From: an uncultured Cryptobacterium sp.
GTDB lineage: Bacteria > Actinomycetota > Coriobacteriia > Coriobacteriales > Eggerthellaceae
Assembly: GCA_900554685.1 (NCBI GenBank)
Contig: USIG01000094.1
Location: 1 to 6,916 of the forward strand
Length of the DNA: 6,916 nucleotides
Reading direction: 5' to 3'
The notes under the pieces: model-generated
What the model was told of the DNA's origin: nothing
What the model saw: the letters and a program-made list of their open reading frames with translations, nothing else
Database searches by the model: none
In this document: piece after piece, positions 1-5,355 of the stretch
Numbering within the stretch: the first letter of the stretch is position 1
How the letters are laid out: the number at the start of each line of letters is the position of its first letter
Program-made: the position numbers and the translations under genes

Positions 1-169
1 AAAAACGCTTCCATGCTTCCTGATCGTGATACATCGCTTCATCCATGCCAAACTTTCGTTCCACCGATTGAAACCATACCCCATCAAGAGCAACGCTATC
101 CTTTGCATCTATCTCCATTAATTCGAGAAGTTGATCTTTTGTCATAGACCGAATGGTTTCATTGAGCAT
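1..169 (-). CDS. DUF6125-like cytosolic protein, N-terminal fragment
   Basis: The reading frame opens at an ATG (complement of 167-169) and runs off the left edge after 56 codons, so the C-terminal part is missing from the window. AAGGGG on the minus strand (175-180), five bases before the ATG, is a good ribosome binding site and fixes the start. The visible protein begins MLNETIRSMTKDQLLELMEI and continues with ALDGVWFQSVERKFGMDEAM, then HDQEAWKRF. The LDG-x-WF-x-x-VE-x-x-x-GMD-x-A pattern followed by an E-x-W-x-R segment is what I associate with the DUF6125 group of small cytosolic proteins, some named as relatives of L-2-amino-thiazoline-4-carboxylate hydrolase. This assignment is from memory of the motif, without a search. 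No signal peptide or membrane segment is visible. The upstream neighbour, a membrane-protein gene, is on the same strand but 181 bp away, so the two are probably separate units. The catalytic role is unknown. Confidence 0.72.
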   Translation of the reverse strand, partial: MLNETIRSMTKDQLLELMEIDAKDSVALDGVWFQSVERKFGMDEAMYHDQEAWKRF

Positions 170-179
170 GGGATCCCCT

Positions 180-229
180 TTATTAATTCAACATACCTAA
201 TCAAACAGTATCGTTTGCTGAATTAATAA
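180..229. repeat. AT-rich inverted repeat upstream of the DUF6125-like gene
   Basis: TTATTAATTCA at 180-190 is exactly mirrored by TGAATTAATAA at 219-229, giving 11-bp perfect arms. Inside lies a second pair, CAAAC (202-206) and GTTTG (213-217), around a six-base loop. The left arm touches the ribosome binding site (175-180) of the minus-strand gene, so this is either an operator or a leader hairpin able to hide that site. There is no T-run, so it is not a typical terminator. No clear -35/-10 pair was found around it. Confidence 0.5.
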
Positions 230-350
230 TACTCGTTTCGATCCCTCATAGTTTTGTTCTTCGGCAAGGATTGTATATTTCCTTTAAGGGAAGTTGCGTA
301 TATCTAGGACTGCGCATTTCCGTTAGCGAAAGCTACATATGCTGCTGTAC

Positions 351-884
351 TCACGCGAAGGCAAGCTTCACTCTATTACGAGCAAAAAGCACCCCAGCAA
401 GCGCAAGAGCGGTACCTAATCCGGTATAAAAGACCGCAATAAACACCGAAGGTGCGATACCTGATACCCGCAAAGCAATTCCCCCGGTCATCATTATCGC
501 CATAATGATGAATGATTTCAGATCAAAGAAATGCCAGAAATACTGATTTTGCTCTTTGTAATTTGTAATGCGATTCGTATGCTTTTTCGTTAAGCGATAA
601 AACATCCCAAACCAAAAGATAAGCCCCACAACTAAAGAAAGTGCTTCGTTTAAAAAGTTCGCATATCCTTCCGCATAGGCCTCTAAGCCAATGTGTAAGA
701 TATTCACGCCCGCAACTATCCATACCAAAGCTGCAATTACTAAAAGATTATTTTTCTTAACTTTGAGAAGCTTTTCCTTCATCGAACCATGATCCTTTTT
801 AAAATCAGAGATATCGTTTTGAACAGAGTCACCCATAACTTGAGAGGTTCGGTCTTCTTGTGCAGCATTAACTAATTGAGACAT
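351..884 (-). CDS. four-helix membrane protein of unknown function
   Basis: This encodes 177 residues from the chosen ATG (complement of 882-884). That start has a strong site, AAGGAG within 891-900, six bases upstream. The frame is also open to an earlier ATG at 956, but that would add 24 residues across the operator region and has no comparable site. Residues 1-45 are hydrophilic and charged, ending in a basic KVKK patch. Four membrane helices follow, at about 47-69, 79-97, 124-141 and 146-167. A basic loop (RLTKKHTNRITNYK, about 97-110) joins helices 2 and 3, and a short basic tail closes the protein. The positive loops suggest that both ends face the cytoplasm. There is no recognisable enzymatic or transport motif, so I do not assign a function. 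It is divergent from a TetR-family gene, and tandem palindromes sit across its likely transcription start, so it is the probable target of that regulator. It could be a small efflux or stress-response membrane protein, but that is a guess. Confidence 0.82.
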   Translation of the reverse strand: MSQLVNAAQEDRTSQVMGDSVQNDISDFKKDHGSMKEKLLKVKKNNLLVIAALVWIVAGVNILHIGLEAYAEGYANFLNEALSLVVGLIFWFGMFYRLTKKHTNRITNYKEQNQYFWHFFDLKSFIIMAIMMTGGIALRVSGIAPSVFIAVFYTGLGTALALAGVLFARNRVKLAFA

Positions 885-890
885 CACAAG

Positions 891-900
891 CTCCTTACCT
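891..900 (-). promoter_or_regulatory. ribosome binding site deciding the start at 884
   Basis: On the minus strand this reads AGGTAAGGAG, six bases before the ATG at 884. It is the best Shine-Dalgarno match in the region and argues for the shorter 177-residue membrane protein over the longer frame opening at 956. Confidence 0.75.
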
Positions 901-905
901 CGTTT

Positions 906-933
906 TGAACAACGTTCATCTGAACACTGTTCA
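906..933. promoter_or_regulatory. tandem palindromic operators, TGAAC-N3-GTTCA
   Basis: Two perfect 13-bp palindromes lie side by side: TGAACAACGTTCA at 906-918 and TGAACACTGTTCA at 921-933. They share both five-base arms, differ only in the three-base centre, and their centres are 15 bp apart. Their position in the gap between a divergent TetR-family gene and a membrane-protein gene is the classic place for operators of the local regulator. They lie just downstream of a -10-like box for the membrane gene, where a bound repressor would block initiation. Regulator identity is inferred from position; the palindromes themselves are seen directly. Confidence 0.75.
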
Positions 934-960
934 TTGTAGAAGGACTGCTGATACACTGCA
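933..960 (-). promoter_or_regulatory. likely promoter of the four-helix membrane protein gene
   Basis: The minus strand reads TACAAT (complement of 933-938), one base from the TATAAT consensus, about 50 bp before the start codon. A TGCAGT 16 bp further upstream (complement of 955-960) is a poor -35 match, so the promoter may be weak or activator-dependent. Predicted initiation near 925-927 falls inside the second palindromic operator. Confidence 0.4.
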
Positions 961-1001
961 TGAATAACTAGCTCATAAGAGCGTTTTGAGAAGGTATTTC
1001 C

Positions 1002-1026
1002 CTGAACTCTTCACGGAAATGTTCAG
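1002..1026. promoter_or_regulatory. possible autoregulatory site before the TetR gene
   Basis: CTGAAC at 1002-1007 and GTTCAG at 1021-1026 form an inverted pair with a 13-base spacer. The half-site TGAAC/GTTCA is the same as in the tandem operators at 906-933. The right arm abuts the regulator's ribosome binding site (AAAGGAA, 1027-1033), so binding here would suit autorepression. The spacer is much wider than in the other two sites, so it may be a weaker or different binding mode, or a leader hairpin. Confidence 0.4.
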
Positions 1027-1038
1027 AAAGGAATCCCC

Positions 1039-1608
1039 ATGGCAGGACCCGCTAAAATGCAAGCCATGATAGTAGATACCGCCTACAACTATGCCTGCGA
1101 ACACGGTCTTTCTTCCTTAAGCGTACGAGCAATTGCTAAAGAATGTTCAGTCTCTGTTGGAAGTATCTACAATTACTTCCCCGATAAAGCAGCCCTTATA
1201 ACTGAAGTAATCACAAAATTCTGGAGAACCATCGCCTTTTCAAAAGAGACTCAGACCTGCCTTAATTACCGTGAGGGAGAAAGCCTTATCACCTTTTGTG
1301 AAAGGCTCTACACCACCATGAATCATGCCCTTGATCAATTCAGAAATAATTGGCTTGGTGAAGTATCATCTCTGGATGCACGAACGCGCCAAAAGGGACG
1401 TCAGGCAGAAAACGCCTGCTTTGAACATATCTACCACAGTTTAGAAAAGGTAATCTGCGCAGATGCTTTAATAGATAAACAAAAGCTTTCCGCCATAGGC
1501 ACACCGGAGCTTTCCCGCTTCATTTGGCAAAGTATTTATCAGGCCCTTCGCGCTAAAGACGAAAATTGTACAACCTTATTTATCCTGCTTAGGTTTGCGC
1601 TCTATTAA
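1039..1608 (+). CDS. TetR/AcrR-family transcriptional regulator
   Basis: This is a one-component DNA-binding regulator of 189 residues, a usual length for the family. The N-terminal helix-turn-helix occupies about residues 9-50. LSVRAIAKECSVSVGSIYNY (27-46) followed by FPDKAALI is a textbook TetR-type recognition region, ending in the typical Y-x-Y-F-x-x-K-x-x-L signature. The remainder (about 55-189) is the helical ligand-binding and dimerisation part, which is not conserved enough to predict the ligand. Seven cysteines (residues 20, 35, 74, 87, 127, 140, 177) are rather many for its size. The start is supported by AAAGGAA (1027-1033), five bases before the ATG. The gene is divergent from the four-helix membrane protein gene, and the palindromes between them are its likely operators, so it probably represses that gene and itself. 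It is convergent with the large ABC transporter gene; control of that gene is possible but no full operator is seen near its start. Confidence 0.9.
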   Translation: MAGPAKMQAMIVDTAYNYACEHGLSSLSVRAIAKECSVSVGSIYNYFPDKAALITEVITKFWRTIAFSKETQTCLNYREGESLITFCERLYTTMNHALDQFRNNWLGEVSSLDARTRQKGRQAENACFEHIYHSLEKVICADALIDKQKLSAIGTPELSRFIWQSIYQALRAKDENCTTLFILLRFALY

Positions 1609-1616
1609 ACGTTTGC

Positions 1617-1655
1617 TCAAGAGCTCCTTTCTCTAAAAGGAGCTCTTGAATTTTT
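1617..1655 (+). terminator. intrinsic terminator after the TetR gene
   Basis: A perfect 14-bp stem (1617-1630 with 1636-1649, core GAGCTCCTTT/AAAGGAGCTC) with a five-base loop is followed on the plus strand by a TTTTT run at 1651-1655. It begins eight bases after the regulator's stop codon. On the minus strand the sequence beyond the stem is not T-rich, so it should end transcription from the regulator well, while its effect on the convergent ABC transporter transcript is less certain. Confidence 0.88.
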
Positions 1656-1675
1656 CTTATCTGCTACTCAATTTG

Positions 1676-4600
1676 TTATTCGCTTCGCAGTGCTTCCACA
1701 GGATCTTTTCGACTTGCAGAAGAAGAAGGAATAAGACCTGCGATAAAGGTCAAAAATACACTAATAAGCACCAACACAACAGCAGCGCCAATAGGCAATG
1801 ATGCGATATTGGGAACATCGAAAAGCAATTCAATAAGGGCGCTTATTGGAATACAGAGCAATGCCGTAATGCCCACACCAAGCAAGCCAGCAATGAGCCC
1901 CTCAATGATAGTTTCTGCATTAAATACATGAGAAACATCCTTTTTGCTTGCACCAATTGCACGCAAAATACCGATTTCTTTGCGACGTTCCAAAACGCTG
2001 ATGTAGGTAATAACGCCAATCATGATAGAAGAAACGACTAACGATATTGATACAAAGGCGATCAGGACGTAGCTGATCATGTCAACGATTGTAGTAACTG
2101 AAGACATTAAGGTACCCACAATATCGGTATAGGTGATGACCTTATCTTCTTCCCCATTGTCTTCCATCTGGGTGTTGTATGCATCCAATATTTCAATGAC
2201 ATGTTCTTTGCTATCGAAATCTATTGGATATATATCTATACCCGCGGGCTGCGATTTATCTGCATAACCAAGCTCGCGCAAATTACTATCGTAGGTAGTT
2301 TCACCACCCGTCATCATGGACATCATGAGCTCGCCTAAGCTCTCTTCGTCCATATTCACTTTAAACGCATTAGCCATCGCGTTGGGATCTACCTGCATCG
2401 CAGAAGCCATATTGGTCGCAAGCTGGGCCATCTGAGCCTGCATAGCACCACCAAGCTGCTGCTGTAGTGCCGTACCGAATTGGCTCATGGTAGTAGACAT
2501 TACTTGTGTCATATATTGCTGGATGGCACTTTGGAGTTGTTTTTGCACGGCAGCCTGTAAAGCAGAAGAAATCTGTGATTGAATTTGCAACGGCAGAGAA
2601 TTTCCGACTTGTTGTGAAACTTGGTCTTTAATGCTCTGCTCTACGTCTGAATCAAAAGTTAAAGCAGCTGAAACACCTTCATTAATCTTAGTTTGAACAT
2701 CGCTGGAAGATAAATAAGCATTTAACGCCGCATTAAAGTCATCGTAATTTGACATATTGGAAGGATACCAATTTGTCATAAAGTCAATTACGATGCCCTT
2801 CATTAATTGGGCTAGAGTATCCGAGTTAACCTCTACCCCTCCTTGTAAATCTATTCCACTCAAATCAAACGACATATTTGTCAAACTATTAGGGTCAATC
2901 TGACTAGGATCCACCTGAATAGACGACGCGTCGAAAGCGGGCAGTGAGCTCATATCAATACTTACATTCGACAGGTCTAGATTCATATCCCCCAGTCCTG
3001 CCGTAAGCGCATTTTGATCAATCTTAAACGCTGCCGAAAGAGCATTGCCATCAATGGTAAATAAAGAATCCATGCTGAAGTTAGAGCTGCTGTCGTCTTC
3101 TTCACCAAAAGGCTTGCCGGTAAATACATTTATTGAAGAGTCCGCTAACTGATCTTGCACAATCTTGCTCTGAGCAGCTTGATCAATAACATGATCGGTC
3201 AGCGAAGTAGGATAGTTAATGCCAGAAGAAAGCATAGAAGCATTCGCATCTTCTTTTGGCTGCACGATACCAACAATCTTTATCTCTTCACCATTATTGA
3301 TCAGATCGCGCATATAGCTTTCATTATCGGTTTTGTCGCGCCAAACGCCATAACCACTATCGTATTCATAGTAGTCCGATGCGTTTACCAGTTTAAAGGT
3401 GACATTCAAGATGTCGTCATAGGTAGGATCGGTAATATCATCAGGAGCAGTTACCTCTTCTTCATCGGCAAACTGTTCAACCATTGAGTTCAATTCTTCC
3501 GAATCGCGTAACCCGAGCGTATAGAGCATAAAGTCGCTTATACCACCATTGCTCGTAAGAACCAAAACGCATTCATTATAATTTTCTGGCCAATGACCAG
3601 CTTTTATATCGTATTGATCTTCATACAGACCCGGATCACTTGGCATTTCGTAAAACACATTGGTGCTCATACTTGCACTCATAATGCTGTTAGAGCTTGA
3701 AGTGGATCCTAAACCAAGCGAAGAGAAAGACGTGTCGGGATTTACCTGATGAATAGTATCGGTATTTGAGCTATAAATTTGCGGTGCAATGTTGTAGCTG
3801 TATTCAATCGTGGACGTATACTGCTCAATACCGCTTTGACCACTGTCAAAATACGCTTTAAGCGAAGCAAGATCGTTCGATGTTACGCTTGAAAGCATAT
3901 TGGTGATCATATTGATTACATGAACCCTGTCTGAGTTGTCCCCCTCTTCACCATTGTCTGATCCATCACCTGAAGAACTACCGTCTTCCCCTGTGGCACC
4001 CACCATCATAGAAGTCATATCAAAACCGGTGCTTTGAATTTGGAGAGGATATTCGGATAGAGTTTCTTCTTCAACGTTGGCAATGTAATTATTAACGCCA
4101 TTAGCTAGCGCCAAAATCGCCGCAATGCCAATAATGCCGATTGACCCAGCGAATGCAGTCATAATGGTTCGGCCCTTTTTGGTCATTAAATTATTAAACG
4201 AAAGACCAAGAGCCGTTAAAAAGCTCATGCGCGTCTTGCGGATAGGCTTATCCGACAAACGCATATCCTCTTCGGTAGGTTCAAACGGATCGGTATCCGA
4301 AACAATAACTCCATCAGTGAGATTAACAATGCGTGTTGCATATTGTTGCGCCAACTCCGGATTATGCGTAACCATAACCACCAAACGATCTTTAGCAATT
4401 TGGGTAAGCAAATCCATAATCTGAACGCTTGTTTTAGAATCCAGAGCACCAGTTGGCTCGTCTGCCAACAGAATTTCGGGGTCATTGATAAGCGCTCGCG
4501 CAATTGCAACACGCTGCATTTGACCACCAGAAAGCTGACTAGGCTTTTTGTTGATATGCTCGCCTAACCCCACTTCTTCGAGTGCTTTTTTCGCACGCTC

Positions 4601-4957
4601 TTGGCGTTCGTCTTTCGATACACCAGAAAGAGTAAGCGCTAGCTCAACATTAGCCAAAATCGTCTGATGAGGAATTAAGTTGTAGCTCTGAAAAACAAAC
4701 CCCACGCGATTATTACGGAAGGTATCCCAATCACGATCTTTGTATTCCTTGGTAGAAATACCGTCGATAACCAGATCGCCCGAATCATAGTGATCCAAAC
4801 CACCCACAATGTTAAGAAGGGTGGTTTTGCCCGATCCCGAAGGGCCTAGAATTGCGACAAATTCATTATCGCGAAAAGCTACCGAGATATCATTGAGCGC
4901 CACTTGGGTAAAATCGCCTGTAGTGTAGGATTTTCGAATATGCTGCAGTTGGAGCAT
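1676..4957 (-). CDS. ABC transporter, fused ATPase and MacB-topology permease with giant extracytoplasmic region
   Basis: One 1093-residue chain carries both ATPase and permease. The ATPase (about 1-225) has an A-loop Tyr11, Walker A GPSGSGKTT (38-46), Q-loop Gln90, signature LSGGQ (142-146), Walker B ILLADE (162-167, Glu167 catalytic), D-loop ALD and H-loop His198, so it should be active. One helix follows at about 262-286. Then come about 665 extracytoplasmic residues (290-955) and three helices at about 962-986, 1015-1045 and 1053-1078, with the FtsX-type C-terminal signature ERRKEIGILRAIGASKKDV (990-1008) and an end DPVEALRSE. That is the order seen in MacB/LolCDE-type mechanotransmission transporters, which usually have about 200-300 residues outside the membrane. 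The extra mass includes an acidic Gly/Ser/Asp linker (323-343), a hydrophobic-Asp repeat (657-704) and a Gln/Met-rich helical stretch (about 716-850). AAGGGA six bases upstream supports the start. It stands alone with no separate partner gene, so it probably works as a homodimer. The substrate is unknown; peptide, drug or lipid export or envelope signalling are possible. Confidence 0.92.
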   Translation of the reverse strand: MLQLQHIRKSYTTGDFTQVALNDISVAFRDNEFVAILGPSGSGKTTLLNIVGGLDHYDSGDLVIDGISTKEYKDRDWDTFRNNRVGFVFQSYNLIPHQTILANVELALTLSGVSKDERQERAKKALEEVGLGEHINKKPSQLSGGQMQRVAIARALINDPEILLADEPTGALDSKTSVQIMDLLTQIAKDRLVVMVTHNPELAQQYATRIVNLTDGVIVSDTDPFEPTEEDMRLSDKPIRKTRMSFLTALGLSFNNLMTKKGRTIMTAFAGSIGIIGIAAILALANGVNNYIANVEEETLSEYPLQIQSTGFDMTSMMVGATGEDGSSSGDGSDNGEEGDNSDRVHVINMITNMLSSVTSNDLASLKAYFDSGQSGIEQYTSTIEYSYNIAPQIYSSNTDTIHQVNPDTSFSSLGLGSTSSSNSIMSASMSTNVFYEMPSDPGLYEDQYDIKAGHWPENYNECVLVLTSNGGISDFMLYTLGLRDSEELNSMVEQFADEEEVTAPDDITDPTYDDILNVTFKLVNASDYYEYDSGYGVWRDKTDNESYMRDLINNGEEIKIVGIVQPKEDANASMLSSGINYPTSLTDHVIDQAAQSKIVQDQLADSSINVFTGKPFGEEDDSSSNFSMDSLFTIDGNALSAAFKIDQNALTAGLGDMNLDLSNVSIDMSSLPAFDASSIQVDPSQIDPNSLTNMSFDLSGIDLQGGVEVNSDTLAQLMKGIVIDFMTNWYPSNMSNYDDFNAALNAYLSSSDVQTKINEGVSAALTFDSDVEQSIKDQVSQQVGNSLPLQIQSQISSALQAAVQKQLQSAIQQYMTQVMSTTMSQFGTALQQQLGGAMQAQMAQLATNMASAMQVDPNAMANAFKVNMDEESLGELMMSMMTGGETTYDSNLRELGYADKSQPAGIDIYPIDFDSKEHVIEILDAYNTQMEDNGEEDKVITYTDIVGTLMSSVTTIVDMISYVLIAFVSISLVVSSIMIGVITYISVLERRKEIGILRAIGASKKDVSHVFNAETIIEGLIAGLLGVGITALLCIPISALIELLFDVPNIASLPIGAAVVLVLISVFLTFIAGLIPSSSASRKDPVEALRSE

Positions 4958-5117
4958 GAGGAATCCCTTCCCTTATGCCGTAGTCTTTAATGGTTCATTT
5001 TTCACACAAGCACATAAAGATGCATTTAACTTTTAATAATGACAGATAAATAAGCAAATTGCGCGCCTTTACCCGAAAACTAATGTAAATTCTCTTTTTC
5101 GGATACATGTCTCTCAG

Positions 5118-5147
5118 ATATTCGAATATACGTCCCTCGAATATACG
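5118..5147. repeat. TCGAATATACG direct repeat overlapping a 12-bp palindrome
   Basis: TCGAATATACG occurs at 5122-5132 and again at 5137-5147, a 15-bp period. The first copy overlaps the perfect palindrome ATATTCGAATAT (5118-5129). A further ATATTCGAA occurs at 5247-5255 and a diverged TCGAAATGATAC at 5171-5182. Two sites one and a half helical turns apart, plus relatives further along, look like binding sites for a regulator of one or both divergent genes. No encoded candidate regulator is obvious in the window. Confidence 0.45.
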
Positions 5148-5178
5148 CCTCTTATTTGATACCTCGCCTCTCGAAATG

Positions 5179-5242
5179 ATACCGCTCAGCTCCCTTTTTA
5201 AAGATGATATAAAGCGGTATAAGCTTATCACCTGCGCTTATA
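5179..5242. repeat. overlapping inverted repeats in the intergenic region
   Basis: ATACCGCT (5179-5186) is mirrored by AGCGGTAT (5213-5220) across a 26-base spacer. Overlapping its right arm is a second pair, TATAAGC (5218-5224) and GCTTATA (5236-5242), and within that the ten-base palindrome ATAAGCTTAT (5219-5228). The arms compete, so alternative hairpins could form if the region is transcribed. They could also be DNA sites. A TGATACC direct repeat (5157-5163, 5177-5183) lies at its left edge. Confidence 0.4.
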
Positions 5243-5316
5243 GATAATATTCGAACCTATATTGGACCTAAGTATTTCCTCTTTCATTCGGTTTTTTCTA
5301 CAGTTATTTAATAAGA

Positions 5317-5334
5317 GCAAACGGGGGAGTTTGC
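5317..5334 (+). promoter_or_regulatory. leader hairpin with G-rich loop before the esterase gene
   Basis: GCAAAC (5317-5322) and GTTTGC (5329-5334) form a six-base stem around a GGGGGA loop, ending ten bases before the esterase's ribosome binding site (AAAGGGG, 5344-5350). The loop plus the first stem base gives a second purine-rich, Shine-Dalgarno-like stretch. A role in translation control or as a DNA site is possible but not shown. Confidence 0.35.
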
Positions 5335-5355
5335 CCAGTTAAGAAAGGGGATACT

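Larger units (their letters stand above)
4958..5355. other. 398-bp intergenic region between divergent genes, rich in palindromes
   Basis: This stretch separates the starts of the ABC transporter gene (minus) and the esterase gene (plus), so both promoters and any operators should lie here. It is AT-rich and carries several short palindromes and repeats, listed separately. I found no convincing -35/-10 pair on either strand. A TTGGAC at 5262-5267 resembles a -35 box but has no good -10 at the right distance. A GTG-initiated open frame on the minus strand (4995-5231, 78 codons) has no ribosome binding site and a repeat-driven composition, so I do not call it a gene. A single TGAAC half-site (complement of 4993-4997) lies 36 bp before the ABC gene but is unpaired. 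Confidence 0.6.

Noticed and set aside
240..350. Possible terminator after the four-helix membrane protein gene
   Set aside because: Only weak stems are visible (TAGC-GAAA-GCTA at 324-335 and TTCC/GGAA near 279-292), with no T-run on the minus strand.
885..956. Longer version of the four-helix membrane protein starting at 956
   Set aside because: The extra 24 codons cover the operators and the -10-like box and lack a good ribosome binding site, while the ATG at 884 has AAGGAG at ideal spacing.
3155..3487. 110-codon plus-strand frame inside the ABC transporter gene
   Set aside because: It is antisense to a clearly coding region, with no ribosome binding site or recognisable protein features.
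4991..4998. TetR operator before the ABC transporter gene
   Set aside because: Only a single TGAAC half-site is present, with no paired arm, so direct control by the TetR-type regulator is not supported.
4995..5231. 78-codon open frame on the minus strand upstream of the ABC transporter gene
   Set aside because: It starts at GTG with no ribosome binding site, is built from palindromic and AT-rich intergenic sequence, and the protein resembles nothing I know.
5118..5242. CRISPR array
   Set aside because: The repeats are too short (11-12 bp), too few and irregularly spaced, and no cas genes are present.
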